A stretch of DNA of 64,000 bases from Lingula anatina (Eukaryota > Brachiopoda > Lingulata > Lingulida > Lingulidae): contig NW_019775881.1 in NCBI RefSeq assembly GCF_001039355.2, forward strand, positions 1 through 64,000. Reading direction: 5' to 3'. Shown here piece by piece: positions 12,050 through 31,525 of this stretch; positions within the stretch are counted from its first letter, which is position 1, and each line of letters opens with the position of its first letter. The notes beneath the pieces were generated by a model that did no database searches, was not told where the DNA came from, and worked only from the letters and a program-made list of their open reading frames with translations. Both the position numbers and the translations under genes were made by a program.

Positions 12050-15000
12050 ACTGCACAGTTACCCCCACATTAGTGGATGTGGTGCATACATGCCAGGGAT
12101 GTCTTCAAAAGATATTATCTTCCAGCGGAGATCTAGAAATAATGAGGATGTACAATGTACAAATCTGGCAGGTCAGAGTATAATCCAGAAGGGGTGGAGC
12201 CCATAAATATTGCATTGAGCTCTCAGAGGAGCACCATTGCATACATGGCAAGTATCTCAAGAGCCATTATGAATCAGAAATAGAAGTACAGAAACATCTG
12301 ATACCACCTCTTTCACAATGTATGTACCAATGTAATATTTCCTGAAGTTAGGTTAATGGAACCCTTCTAACCTCTTACATAATATTATTTTTTTGCAGAA
12401 GCCACCTTATGCCATGGTAATTATCAGTTTATTCAGTTACTTTAAATGTATATATGTTAAAACCAAAAAACAAACGCTCAGTCACGGTCAGCTCAAGACT
12501 CCTATCTTCCAATTCAGTAACAGTTAACATAAACTGATCCTGGCATAACCGAGCTATTTCGAACAATAAATATCAATTATATACAAGCTTGCGTAATGGG
12601 AAGACAGTTAAGCTATTGCTTAATATTATTAGGGCAGGCCATATGCACTTCAGTGTTAAAAGTTTTCTGGTCTGGTAGCTGTTTGTTTTCCTTTCATACC
12701 TAAAACAGCATGAAAATGTCAGTGATGAGTTGGACTGGCATTCAGAGTCATGTACTCAGTGTACTGGTACCAATAGATTTCCCAAAGTCAATTAAATTAA
12801 GGTTTATATATCTTACTCATATATTAAGCTCGGGAGAAATGCATGGTGAAGATCAGTTTAAGTCATTGACCACTGGTTGTGTTCACACCCACTTGATGGC
12901 AGAGTTATAGTAGTTCTGTTGTATATAAAAGCAATCTGTCATAATTAATGATATATATATGGACATTATAGCAGCAAGCAACTTCCCTTTCCATATGATA
13001 ACAATTTGGAAGTACTGACTGATGTAAGAAATTAATTCTCAAGCTGGGCATATATTGTGAGCAGACCCTTAAGTTGGGAGAGATTGATGCATTGCACAAG
13101 TCTGGACTGTGTATTTTTCTGTTTTTAATATGATGAAGAGGAATGATCTTTGCATGACATATGATAAAGCAGCTGCTGGTGGTTGTCAAGAATAAAAAAG
13201 AGTTCTATACTGGTACACCTGAGGAGTTTAGTTGATTAATTGGCATATTGAACTTGTTTTTTTCAAGGTTCAAACTAATTCCTCTGCACCATTGCACAGA
13301 TATCCCATGGTCAGTAAGCTAAAATTATGCTCCAAGTTTAGTTTCATATCTTCACATTGATGGTTTGGTGAACCAATGTTATATCTCCCTATTTGTCAGT
13401 TCATTTTTTCATTTATCTATTTTAGTCCTACTACCACAAGGAGGAACTAGTGGTTTACAGTCACTGTGCTACATGTGTTCAATTACCATCATATCCTCCT
13501 AACCTTTAACAAATGCAAGTACCTGTTCAGCCCAACATTCAGAATTTGGAACAGTATTCTCTTTTGAAATGATAAATACTAAACTTATTCATCCAACTTC
13601 TGAAATGGTAACTAATAGTATTTAAATAGTAAATAATATTTTAAGAATGGAATGTAAGTAATGCATTTACCATCATATGCCACTTAAGATTTTTTACAGA
13701 CCCAGGCCAAAACTCTTGGTAGTTTTCCATTCAGTTTTTGGTGTGATATGCTTCTTTTGAAATTTTAATGAAAAACATTAAACATATTAGAATAATACAA
13801 TAATAACTATTTGACTCAAGCTAGGAATTAAATTTTTCCTCATGCATACTTTAGCTTGTGGCCGACCTGCTTGTGGGCCTACACCAGACTGACTTGAGTA
13901 AAAAATGGCCTCTATACCACTCAGTGGTCAGTGAATAACAACACCTTCTCACATCAGTCTGATGAAGGATTACTACATGTACCAGGTTGAACACAAGCTA
14001 ACTTATGGTGAGAAAAAAATTCTCAGCTTGTGTCTAATAAGTTTTATTTGTATACAAATACCAAGCTAATGAACGATTTAACTCAAAATTATCCTTGCAT
14101 CTCCCATTGTTTATTACAACTTAGGAAAAATTGATATTAGCCTTCTCAAGATTTCTGCCTTACTGCCAATATTTTGTCTCTTGGGTAACAACTTCTTGTT
14201 GCTTGAAAAATCAGCATGATTGAGTAAGCTACATTAATTTTATTTCCCATATCAATGTTCATCTAGTAATACCCAAGAAAACATTATTTAAAAACTCTGA
14301 AACTTGGAGCAAATTTGGGAGAATGTCGATCAGTAATGAGAATCTAAGCCCAGCTGACTTGCAATATATTAATTACATAACTGATATATCTGTGATTGGT
14401 TTTATATTATGTAATTTCTGACACATATCATACAGTATATGTATTCAAGATCGGATACCAGGAACCATTCTCACTTGACATCATCTGAACTCTGAAAGTT
14501 CATTCCTCATGATATGGCTACTTATAAAATTACTGACAGACACCCAGCAAGAAATCATCCCTAGGTTAATAGCTTGCATCTCTCTTCCTGTGAAAGCACA
14601 GTGTTAGTGCCAAAAGTTCATGTACACCCCCAAAAGAAAAAAAAACTGCAGAAATGTTCTGCAGAGATCACATTTCTCTCCATCTGTTTTGCAATGCCTG
14701 CTATGTTACGGCTTTCTCTGAAGAGGGATGTTAAATATGATAATTACTGAGGATTTATTTTCTTTCAAAGTTTCATTCTTTGTTTTTTTTTTCCATCTTT
14801 GCTTTTTCTTTTCCTTTATTAAAGCTTGTAAGATGTTAAAGATATAGTGCTCCGTATCATTAAAAATTAAGATTAGTTCTGTCATGTTTCTCAGAAATTG
14901 CAATCATATGAGCTGGGACAAATTTGTAACCAAATTTATGTGGATGACTTTTAAAGCAGAACATGGCATTTGTCAGTGTATCAGGTGTGCGTTAGCAAAT

Positions 15001-15825
15001 TGCAAGTAAAGTATTAGGTTTGACATTAAGGTATGTAATTTGTTTAACATTGAGTGTTAGTAGATTATTTGCAAATTTGTCTTTCTTAGTCATAAAATGA
15101 TATGAATTTTCACATCTCCTCTCCAAAATATGGTTCGATTATTATTTCATTTCTCATTTACATCTCTCTGACCTAAGTGAGTTAGAGCTCAATTGGTTTT
15201 TCAAAAAGTGACAAAATGATGCCATAGATTTGTTTGACTTGTTGAGAATGCCTTTGTAAATAATTCAGAAAATAACAAAAGAAAAAAGTCTTAAAGACAA
15301 ATGAGCAACGGTAAGAATTTTTTCCTTTTTTTACTTATTGATTCTAGATACTGGAAATGAAAGCTATTATGGACTCAAGTCTAAAATGCTAGGACTGATT
15401 TATCTGAAATAATGATATAATAGAGAAGGTAAATCATGAAAGGTAGACTATCCAGGATGAAAATAAACAGATTAGGCTTCACTTGTGCGTCATTACCATG
15501 ATGGTTTCATTTATGGTTTGTTTCACAACCTGCCCTCCACTCATTTACAGCTGGCATTTGAACTCGAGATTGAACTTGAGATGATACTTCTACCAGACTG
15601 TGATAAGAAATGGAGATCAATCTTGTTGTGATTACTATTTTTCAAGTTTTAATTAATATTTTTTCTGTTATTGTTTTATATACATGTTAGGGGCTGTCAC
15701 AATGTTTTCCCTATTAAAAAAACTTACTTGAAAGGTTGTCTGAGACTCATCTTTGTGACAAAAATTCTGACTGTATATCAACTAGTTCTGCCACTAGTTG
15801 CAATGGGAATCATATGAGAAATTGC

Positions 15826-15826
<1 letters not shown>

Positions 15827-15900
<74 letters not shown>
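15827..15900. repeat. Poly-A tract followed by (TA)n
   Basis: About 33 A residues run directly into about 20 TA units. It could be a microsatellite grown from a retroposon tail; no body of an element was recognised upstream. Confidence 0.9.
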
Positions 15901-15903
<3 letters not shown>

Positions 15904-18693
15904 TGAGAATTACAGATATTTAAAGAATCTGAAAGCATGTCTACAATATAGTATTTTGAATGGATGGGAATGGGAATCATCAGAGATAGCCAAATTGTCA
16001 CATGGTTTAAAGGGCAGGAAAAGTGCCATAAAACAGATTTTCCTGGGGTAAACGACAATTTTCCCATACTTTCCAATGGTTAATGAATCCGTTCCAATAT
16101 TCAAAGTTGTTCAATATTGTTTTCTTAAGTGTGTATTTTTTAATAATCTCTTTTATGGTGGCATTCCCAGTGCAAAGACTCATTTTTTTTGTAAAAAAAC
16201 TTAGCACCACCATGTCCAGATCCTTCCACATTTATCTAATTCTGTACCAGGGTATGCCACTCACTGCTGGCAGCCTCATTTTCTTGCTATCTCAGAAGAT
16301 TTCCCTTGGTCAATGAATCTTATAACTGATTCAATGATCCTTGACCAACTAGTCCAGGCTAGCATATTAAGTTAAAAGAAATCAATTCAAGATTAAATAC
16401 ATATCTTTATAGACAGCAATGAATCTTATTCATATGAGTAGTACACATACCCTGTAAATTTTTTACGAAATAGTGTGGCCATCTCTTTAATTAATAGTTT
16501 TGATGGTCAGAGAAGAGTTCAGATATGTCACTTTGATCTTAAGTGAACATTTCTTTCAAAAACACAAGTGACAAACTACAAGCATATTCAAAAATATTTT
16601 AGTAGGACAGTTAATATCACACGTGAAAAAATAATTTAGTTCTGTTTGTGTAAGTTGCAGGTAGCATTAACGATATCTTTGATTTTCACACTTTCACAGC
16701 AAATGGGTGATGTTGCTTCATGTAAAAGAATTTTTTAAAGTACTTATTAAAATAGAATTAAATGTGAACTTTTGAGGTTACTCATAATGACAGATATGGA
16801 GGCAAGTTACACAGATGTGTACATCAATTACAAATCAGCCATATATAACATAACCTGAAATCAATTGACAATTAACCTCTCACCCTTCTTGCAAAATACT
16901 GATTACTATTCAGAATTCTATGTAGAAGCAAGCATTACTTCTTTCACAGGTTCCGTTAGCATGATGTATGATCACTTACAATACACAAGAAACCTTAGCA
17001 ATCCAGGGGTTATCTACTATCAGTTTTCATTTATTTGCTTGTTTTTTACAGTAAAATTTTTAAGTACCTTGAATCATGTCAGACAAAATGTTTCAAGTAG
17101 ACAAAAATATAATCTTCAAGTGGAAGAGGGAGATTGATACGAGACACTTGTTATGTTCTGTATTTACCTGCTAGGTGATAAATATAATGTGATGAAAAAG
17201 AAAACACTAAAAGAGAGAAAGAGTATTACAAAATTGTATAAGCTGATAGAACCACTGTATGTGCACGAGCACAAACACAATAGGAATTACATAGGGTGGT
17301 ATTTGCTTTCCTCTTTTTGTCAAAAGCTATCAATTCTGAGTGACTAGTAGCCATTCTGACCCCATTATTTAATACGAAGAACTGTACATGCAAATTTTTG
17401 ATTTTTAAATTTTTCATTTGAATGTTTGGAAGAGCATGAATATGTCTGTAAAGAATAATCCTTAGAATACTGTATCTGCCCCTGCTTTCAGCTACAAAGA
17501 AACTAAGGAGCAACATTGCAAGAAAAACAAGATCTGAGATTGAAAATGTGTTTTCAATTGGGGGAACAGACTCCCCAACTATTTTTGATTCTTTGAGGGG
17601 TTAAGTTTTAGTGCTGGGTTGAAGACTGCAGCAATTCCAGGTAATCACTTCCCACCACTTCCTTGAAATTGCCAAGTGGCTGGTTCCCGATGCACCTGTC
17701 TTATGGTCTACTGTAAGACACTGCAGTACCTATAGTTTCAAGTCAGCTTTTCTTAAATGCATTACAAAGTATGTTTCTTCAAACTTATTTTACACCAACT
17801 AATGATAAACCTGAACTGCAGGTTACAATGATTTCTGGGTACTATTTTTGACATAATAAATGATCACTTAATTTAGTAAGTATAGTGTGCTTAACTGTAC
17901 TCCTTGCATATGTCAGTAAATCATAATAGCTATATTTTGCTCACACAAAGTGCCAATTCTCGCACAGATTTGCTTGCACTCATATTTCTATAATATGTTA
18001 CTTTTACTTAATGAATGCTCTTTGAGCAGTATTGCACATGAGGCTGTGTAATTATTGCTTGTTTTAATATGGTTCAAGTACTAGATTTCCTTGTACTGAA
18101 CGGCTCTTCAAACTTGCCATGTATGTTAATTAACAGGATAGGATAGCATATCAATAGATGGACTCCACAAGCTGATAATTTTAATACATAAAAGTGTGTG
18201 AAAAACATAATAAAACTGTTATACTTTTGTTAATGTGAAATGTTCCACTCACATAGTCTGAGAATCAGTTTAAAAATAAAATAGCATTAGTCATCCATGA
18301 GAAAAAAAAATTTAAGTGAATCTGAAGATTACCTGAATTACCTGAGCATGTTTCTACTTGTGGTAGGTGCAATATACTTGTTTCAGAATAAATCAACCAT
18401 TTTAATTAATTTTTTTTTCTAGAAAAATATCCAGTAATCACCACAGAGTGAAAGAAAGAGAATGTTAAGCTAAGAAAAAAATTAACTGACATATAGGCAT
18501 GCTCTTGGAAATCTCTGACATACTGCCTTTAGCTTAATGGCAGGTGCATTGTCTTCCGTTGATCGCACGGGAGGTTTTGCAATTTTAGAGCTTTCCCTTT
18601 AAGTGGTGATACTGGGGTAGTCAAAAGCTATTGCTAATATCCATAATTTTCACTAATGTGAATCAAAATATGAAGAAGAGATGATGTTATTAT

Positions 18694-18856
18694 TCAGAAT
18701 AGGGGACTAGCTAGTCCAAAGGTCAAGTATAGCCGACCCACCTGAATTAATACTTCCCCATGGGATATCTATTCAGTGTTTGTTAGCAGATTAGACAGCA
18801 AGCTTTGTAGTGGGTCGCCATATTTGACCCTCAGACTAGTTAGCCCGCTATTCTGA
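18694..18856. mobile_element. Short foldback (MITE-like) element
   Basis: Two inverted arms of about 48 bases, one from 18694 (TCAGAATAGGGGACTAGCTA) and the other ending at 18856, whose complement begins TCAGAATAGCGGGCTAACTA. The match continues through GTCAA-TAT-GACCCAC in both arms. Total length is about 163 bases with no coding capacity. Superfamily and target duplication could not be assigned. Confidence 0.75.
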
Positions 18857-19773
18857 TTGGGGCCTTGGATTGCGGTCTTAATGGTTTTGTTTCTTGCTGT
18901 GAAATTTATTAGCCATTCAAGGACTAGATTGAGTATTCCAAGTTTTGTTTAAAATCATTCTAACTAACCCTTGAATTCAATTTTATGTAACATAAGCAAA
19001 CAGGATGATGCATCCCTGAACCCAGTCAATGTTTCCAAGTGATCTCCGCTAAAATTATTTAAATGATATCAGGAGTACTAAGTATTCTTGAATTTTTTCA
19101 GTGTGTACCTTCTAATAAAAAAGTAATTACTTTCCCCATTGCTGTGCTGATGTTTGTCAAAGTTGAAAATCTCACTTTGATGTAGAACTCAAAGCACACC
19201 TTTTGGGCATCATCTGAAGTGACATACAATTCTTAGAGATTTAAGCTTTTTGTTATCAAGCACTCCCAAGATGATTCTGAGAATATGTCTATATAATACA
19301 GCTAAGAATGTGAATTCATCTCTAATAAAGTACGATTTGAAGGATGAGCAAGCAATCAATACACCGAGCTGCAAACCCCAGTTTCCTTGATTTGATAATA
19401 GCATTTACTTGGTATCTAAATAGGTTAGACAAAACTCAATATCTTCAAGTTGGACATTGCACCTCTTCACAGCTTTATAAATTATAGAGCAAACCAAATA
19501 AGGTCAGGCTCTTCTGGCAGATCTGTTCAATCACAACTTTTAAAGTAAAGGTTCATTTTTCAGTATTACTATTTGCATCCACTAAAGCAGGTTCAATCTT
19601 TCCCTTACATTTACTGTTTCCAATTTTACTGTACACAATTCCTTGTGTGGCAGAGGGAATGCACATTTATGCAGCCAATTGCTGTAAGGTGTGTGCTGTG
19701 TGTAGATTTCAGTGGAAGTTCTGATCAGTACCAAGAGCAAACCAACAATCAAGATAGTAACACTTTCACACTT

Positions 19774-20188
19774 TTTATTTGGCAATCAGAGAGAAAAAGT
19801 CTTTCACGCATTTTGGTACTGCTATCAACATGTATATATGGATTAGATTGTATGAAATAAATAGTAAAATTTGGATTCATAAATAGGTTAAGATCTTTTT
19901 AGGGCATCTGTTAAAACACTGTTTTCCTAAAACTACCATGTACAACTACCATGTGCACTGCCCTGCAATGGCTAAGATTTTGGCACCAAAATGTCTTCAT
20001 ACAATATAAATAGGATGTCTGTAAAGTAGTTCCATCACAGTTTTAATTCACTATCACAATCAATGCTACTGTAAATGTTTTCAAAAGTAAAACGGCCTTG
20101 GTCAAGAAAAGTCCAGCGTTTTAATTCAAGTAGTCAAGAAATAGTTCATATCTGTTTTTAGATGCATAATTTTTCCAAAAACTGCCAT
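19774..20188 (-). other. Creatine kinase 3' untranslated region
   Basis: Non-coding sequence after the creatine kinase stop. A candidate AATAAA signal on the minus strand lies at 19779-19774, about 410 bases past the stop. The end point is inferred. Confidence 0.45.
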
Positions 20189-22376
20189 TTACTTCTTTTT
20201 TTCTTTTGGGATCAAATCATCAATTGGTTGCTTCTTCTCCAGCTTCTTTTCCATTTCTATCAGGAGCTTGACGCCATCGATGACAAACTGGCACAGCTCC
20301 ACCTCAGAGTATCCCAAACGGTCGGCATTGGAGATATCAAAGGTGCCTCCAACAGCAGCAGTGTCTACACCACCTAAAGTTTTTGATAATTCAAATAATT
20401 TGTGAATGAATAACTATTAACTATCTGAAGAAAACCACCAAATATATATTGCTACACTGGAATTCACATTTAAACAGGTACAAACTCTCAACGTGAACAA
20501 TTTATTGTCAAGCTGAAATATCAAGAAGCACCTTTAATTGATAACTGACCATAAGAAAATGAAAGCAAAAAAGCTAAACAGTTAATTTGTTAATGCAAAC
20601 TGGGCGAGGTTTTAAGGTTAATAATTGGCTATGGAAATACAATAAAAGGACCATTTCCACAACAGGAGGCCTGGAGTATGTGAACCGCAACGCAGTGAAC
20701 GAAAAACAAATTTACCTGTGCCACGTTTCTGAAGACGTAGTTTCTCCAAAATGTCATCAAAGCGAGAGTCCTTGGACAGGTTAGGGACCTTGACATGGAC
20801 ACCACCACGCAGACCAGTTCCCAAGTTGCTGGGGCAGGTCAGGATGTAGCCCAAATGTTCGTTCCAGCTGTACTCCTTGCCTTTGCTCTTCATGAGAGAC
20901 TCAACCTTGTGGTTTGAAAATCATTAACATCTTAGACATAACTTTTGATCCTTATATGATATATTCTATGAATTAGTTACAATATAAATATATACAATTA
21001 ATTTAAAAAGAGAGATCAAATCAGTTTTAACATTTTGGAAGTTGCAATTGGTTACATATTAAGGCAAAGGCTAAAGTGTGTATTTGAGAGTTAAAGAAAG
21101 TGGATTCTCTCCAATAATTACTATTTATGTTTTCCCCAATTGTGTTAAGTTACCTTGTTCAGGCCATCACAGAATCTCTTGAAGACTTTCTTCATGTTAC
21201 CTCCCTTCTCCATAGAGATGACACGGATGTGGTCCTCCTCATTCACCCAGACCAAGAAGTCTTTGTTTTCATTATGCCTGAAATACATGTACATATTTTA
21301 CCTCAAGTTTTGCTTCAGTTTGCATGTATTTAACCTTTAAAAAGAATGGTTAGCAAAGCATCTTAAATGTCAACCAAACTGTGGTTTTGTGCATCTTGTA
21401 ATAAAGAAGAAGATTTTCATTTATGATATTCATAGCACAAAAACAAGACCATGCCATCTGAATTTCACTTTTAATGAGACAAAGTAAAAACTCACCAGAT
21501 ACCACGGGCATCAGGCCAGTCACGTGCCATACCAGCACAGGTAAGAAGAGGAGACACTGGTTTGTCAAACAGGAAATGGTCTTCAATCAGCTTATCCTGT
21601 TCCTCTTCAGTCATGCCAGACAGTGGGTAGTATTTGCCCTTGAATTCTCCATCCAGGCCATTGAGAGCATCGACAGTAATTCGCTCCACAGCACGCCTCT
21701 CAGCACGAGTGCAGTTTGGTGGTAAGCTGTAGCCACGAATGCTACGACCTGTGCGCACACGTGAGCTGAGAACGTAGTTTGGGTCCAAGTCGTCTCCGCC
21801 CTGAAGGTGGTCTGGGTTGAGATCAGTCTTGTGCTTGGCATCCTTAGCATAGCCACCATGACGTTTGTCAATAATGGGGTCAAAGAGGTCAGCAAATGTT
21901 TCATAGCTTTCCTCGTCTCCTGCAGTGGCACCCACAGTCATGATGAAAGGATGGCCTAAAATTGAATTGTGCACATAAATGTTTTTACTTAATAATCAAA
22001 TTCCTTTTTCTTTAATTATATATAAAAACCAAAATTAAATCTTTACTATGTAACATTTGGACTAATAGTGAACTTAAGGTATCCTTTATCCAAAACAACA
22101 TTTAAAAAAGCAGCTAATGTCAAATTTTAAACTACTTAATCAAAACATTTTGTTTAACATGAGATTAAGTCTCTCTCTCTCATGTACAGTACCTGGATTG
22201 TCAACACCAGTCTGGATACATTGGTCCAGAGTGACTCCAAACTTGGTGACCTTGTCTCTATTGGCCGCATAGATCTCTTTGGTCAGGCATTTAGCCATCC
22301 AGTTATTATGCTTGCTGAGTTCAGGATAATCCTGCTCAGGATCAAAATTCTTCTGGTTCAGGTTGCAGATAGGCAT
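20189..22376 (-). CDS. CK: Creatine kinase, cytoplasmic type
   Basis: ATP:creatine phosphotransferase, which buffers ATP with phosphocreatine. Coding exons on the minus strand: 22376-22193, 21955-21496, 21277-21154, 20905-20716, 20373-20189 (TAA), summing to 1143 bases, 380 residues plus stop, the normal family length. The N-terminal domain has [17 protein letters not shown] and [15 protein letters not shown]; the catalytic domain has [18 protein letters not shown], the NEEDH motif at about residues 227-231 and [12 protein letters not shown] with the reactive cysteine at about 280. These separate it from arginine kinase. No transit peptide is seen, so it is cytosolic rather than mitochondrial. 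The lysine-rich end (PKEKKK) is unusual but not disabling. The start ATG at 22376 follows a leader spliced at 22404. It is divergent from TRMT61A. Confidence 0.97.
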
Positions 22377-22571
22377 GTTGGTGGGATTTGTTTGGATGTC
22401 ACTGCTATAAAATATGGCGAGAAAGGTATTTCTTGAAATCTCAAAAATAAGTATAATTTTAGGTTGGATTTATAAAATATAATAAAGAATGATATAGATC
22501 AGGAGGAATAATTTTAATTTTTCGTATTGAATTTTGTCAACTCAATCTGAATGTAAAACTACACCTTAAGG

Positions 22572-22756
22572 CTTTACTGGGGTAGCACTAGCAATTTTTT
22601 TCACTTGGCCAAATCACTACTTTTTCATTACTTTTTCTGCAGAATGGTTTAAATTTGACTAAAACAAGTCAAATCAATCCTATTTTTGTTTAGCCAATTT
22701 AAGTCAGTTTTAGCACTTGGCTAAATTGGCGAGTGTTAGCACTACCCCAGCTTTAT
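22572..22756. mobile_element. Short foldback (MITE-like) element in creatine kinase intron 1
   Basis: The left end TTTACTGGGGTAGCACTAGC matches the complement of the right end, TAAAGCTGGGGTAGTGCTAA. The arms are imperfect and about 25-30 bases long in a 185-base, non-coding, T-rich element. Superfamily unknown. Confidence 0.65.
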
Positions 22757-24228
22757 ATCTAACCACAGCAAGTTTTCTTTCTTACAAACAATGCTTTGTG
22801 TACTAATCATTAACATTGAAATTTATTCAAATATAGTATCATGATCCCTCTGACTACAATACATAATTGTGCAACACTGCATCATACGGTATACCTTAGG
22901 TATCAATAATACAAATAAACATTTTCCCATCATTGGAATTATTAGATGGTTTTTATAATATTGGTACATGATTACCTGTAGAAAAGTGATACAGGCATTT
23001 GTAACGGCCAAATTGGATCTATACAAATTCTCCCATTTAAAACCATTTTAAGATTGCCTCAAGCTCTTTCACTTGTTATGCAATCACATTCTTGACTAAT
23101 AAATTCCTAAAAAATGCCCTACTGCCTTGCTCAACTTCTACAAATCTGGCAAACTTCCCATAAGCTACCTGAAGTAATTCACTACATACAGACAGTCTTA
23201 AGCTGCATACAACAAGGTATGTTAAATAAACTAGCTATGGGAATGTTTTCATCTTGTGCATGTGAAAAATAACTCCACAGCAGCTGACCTCTATATCAGT
23301 ATATGGTAGGTCTATATAATAAAATAGCCCCTTTGATGAACTAACTAACAGCAGATTACCAGTGCGCTAGTTTTGACTTATCAAACCCAACATTAAAAAA
23401 CCTGCTTTGATTAAATGTTTACATTTGTGACTGTTTATACATGGGCTTAAGTAGTGCAGCATGTTTAACTCTAAAAAAAGCTTTCAGTCTGCCCAAAGGC
23501 TAGAGATAACAGATATCCAAATTCAGTTAAGTAACATTACTAAGTATATAAAAAAAAAATTCTTTGAAGGTTTACAATAAACATTAAAATTAATTCAACG
23601 ATCTTAAAATTTATTACCATGATCTTATTAGAAATATTAAGAACGGCATTTTGTGTACAGAGCAAAATTTTAAATTAAATGTACTAGTACAAGTTCTCAC
23701 ATGATGCACCCAAAACGTGACAATCTGCACGGTCTGTACTGCTGTGTCACAGTATAATATCCACTTCAATGGCTCAACAATCTTATCAGTGTGATTAGGT
23801 ATTTATACTTGAGTTAGACTCATAATGCAAACAATAGTCATATCAATACAGCCTTTGGTTACATTTAAATATGTTCACATTAACTTTTGGCTGTTTTCCC
23901 TTGATATTGTCTTTATAAAAGGACATAGTAAGCCTAGGTGAATAAAATTAACTTTTCTTAAAATTGAGATATATTTCTCATTCATACTCATATTTATATC
24001 AGTCCTATGTTATACTCGCAACATTCACGGGTATGCTACCCACATTTCAAAATGTTCAAAGTCACATTTTCTATGGCCATGTATATAAATATATCCAGTA
24101 AAACTACTTATCATTCCCAATTCAGACCTTGTAAACAATATTACCCCTCAAATAAAAATACCTGATTTCAATATTTGTTTCTAAAATGTACTGGAAGACA
24201 GGCTTAATTATGGTCAGTCATTTATAAC

Positions 24229-24741
24229 TAAGGCTGCGTTCACATGAAAAATCTAAATTCTAAAAACCTAAAAATCCATTGGCGGTTTCTAGTGATCACG
24301 GTCGTGCCCTGAATACCCTGTGGCCTAATTAACTAGCAGAGCGAGCGAGTTACTTCCAAAGCTGTAATTAAATCTCGGTTGCCCTCGGAGCAAATTCCGA
24401 TGCCTAGACGCATGTGCAGAGAGAAAGAAAATGACAGTCACGGTTGCTTTGAAAAATGTGTTTGTCGATTTTGTGCAACAACAATACGAAGAAGATAAGG
24501 TCCATATACACATGACAGATATGAGTGCAAACTGTCGAAATCCAGTTTAGAGATACAACTGCGCATGCGTCCAGGCGTCAGAATCTCCTCGGAGCGCAGC
24601 CGAGAATCAATTACAGCTTTGGAAACGACTCGCCCGCGCTGCTAGTTAATTATGCCGCGGGGTATTCAGGGCACAGACCGTGATCACTAGATACCGCCAA
24701 TGGATTTTTAGAATTTAGATTTTTTAAGTGAATGCAGCTTA
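24229..24741. mobile_element. Foldback DNA transposon with about 190-base arms
   Basis: The left arm runs 24229 to about 24421 and the right arm about 24558 to 24741. The ends read TAAGGCTGCGTTCAC and, on the complement of the right end, TAAGCTGCATTCAC. Both arms share AATCCATTGGCGGT, CTAGTGATCACGGTC, GCCCTGAATACCC and TTCCAAAGCTGTAATT. The central 140 bases show no ORF. TAA/TTA triplets at the edges would suit a PIF/Harbinger-type MITE, but they are not identical duplications, so that assignment is tentative. Confidence 0.85.
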
Positions 24742-25508
24742 AGTTGCCTAAATGGAAATGGTACAAAATGGGGTGGATTGGCAATGATTACTGAGAAGGG
24801 GAGAATTGCTCATTTTTCTGATAAATATTTAAGCAGGAAAATCCCAGATAGAATATATATTTGAAGCTACATTATTGTTACTGCGCTTTTTAAAAATTTC
24901 AGTCACATTTTGTATGTGTACATATCTTGCAAAGCCACTAATCTTCCCCAACTCAGATGTTAAAAACTATAAAACCCCTCAAATAACTTAAGCATAATTT
25001 TAAAAACGAAAATAGTGATTATTCAAAACAAAAAAAATAAATTGCAGATGCTTTTTTAAAACTTGCTGTTGCACCGTCGTGCGTCCGTTAAAAATCCAAT
25101 TTCACGTTTTCTTTACCTCGATACCGCCTATCTTACAAGCTGCAGCTAGGATGCCTAAGCCTGATCTCTACACTTTCTGGGTGGGCACAATACACCAAAC
25201 AGACAAATATCCGACTGAGCAAGATACAAATTATGAAAATGCCATGCAGCAGACTAATTGTAAATATCAACAAACAACAAAACATATAGTCTAAAAGGCC
25301 ATCGATTAGTTACACAAAACGCAAAATATTGTCGACTGTTGACATGGCGTCTCTAACAACGAACCTTTCTTTGTGCAAGTTCACCTAATTTCTAAATAAG
25401 ACACCTATGAAACTTTAGCGCAAACGCAAAAACGTTTCTGGATGTATTCCAAATATTATCTTTTTCAATAATTTGCTATGCAAAACTGGAGAAACTAAAA
25501 GATCCTAC

Positions 25509-25795
25509 CTGCTAGTTCGGAAGACCGCTGACAACTCTTCGTGCTGGAGAAACTCACGTGAGTCATGTGATTCGCAACACACATTTGATTGGAGGAGAAA
25601 AACAATATATCCAAAAAAGGGAATAAGCCAAATGAAAGTACTCTATTTTTTGCGACAGGAAAGGTGAAATACGACATACGGTAAAATCGCATGAGAGCCT
25701 GCGCACTAGAAGCAAATATGGCTGCGCCCATATGAGCGGTGCTTTCAAAGATTGTATTACACTTAGGCGTAACCCAAGCGCTAAGAACACAAAAG
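25509..25795. promoter_or_regulatory. Divergent promoter of creatine kinase and TRMT61A
   Basis: Only 287 bases separate the creatine kinase leader donor from the TRMT61A start codon. The segment is richer in CpG than its surroundings. It holds an E-box CACGTG at 25555-25560 in the palindrome CTCACGTGAG, a second E-box CATGTG at 25564-25569, a CCAAT box on the minus strand near 25587, and AAATATGGCTGCG at 25714, close to the YY1 consensus often found near start sites. No clear TATA box was seen for either gene. Confidence 0.65.
25718..25735 (+). promoter_or_regulatory. Minimal upstream ORF before TRMT61A
   Basis: ATG GCT GCG CCC ATA TGA, five codons and a stop, lies 60 bases upstream of the TRMT61A ATG. 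It could dampen translation if the transcript starts above 25718. The ATG is also the core of the YY1-like motif, so it may instead mark the start site and not be in the mRNA. Confidence 0.4.

Positions 25796-31525
<5,730 letters not shown>

Larger units (their letters stand above)
9661..19773. other. Long intergenic stretch between convergent EML and creatine kinase
   Basis: About 10 kb with stop codons in all frames and no recognisable protein. Open frames here are short and without family features. It holds the exon-like segments at 11407-12049, a poly-A/(TA)n tract and the foldback element at 18694-18856, described separately. The rest shows nothing I can name. Confidence 0.6.
22377..25640 (-). 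other. Creatine kinase leader exon and first intron
   Basis: The coding exon has a 27-base leader back to an acceptor (ttttatag) at 22404. A good donor (CTAGCAG|GTAGGA) ends a likely non-coding first exon at 25509, giving a 3.1 kb intron 22405-25508. The transcription start is not visible but must lie above 25509, probably near 25560-25640. The intron holds two foldback elements (22572-22756 and 24229-24741) and nothing coding. Confidence 0.6.

Noticed and set aside
16865-17137. 90-codon open frame on +
   Set aside because: No splice sites, no family features, in an AT-rich desert.
18525-18600. tRNA-like stretch with an A-box-like TAGCTTAATGG
   Set aside because: No usable B box (GGTTTTGCAAT) and no acceptor stem; too weak to call a gene or SINE.
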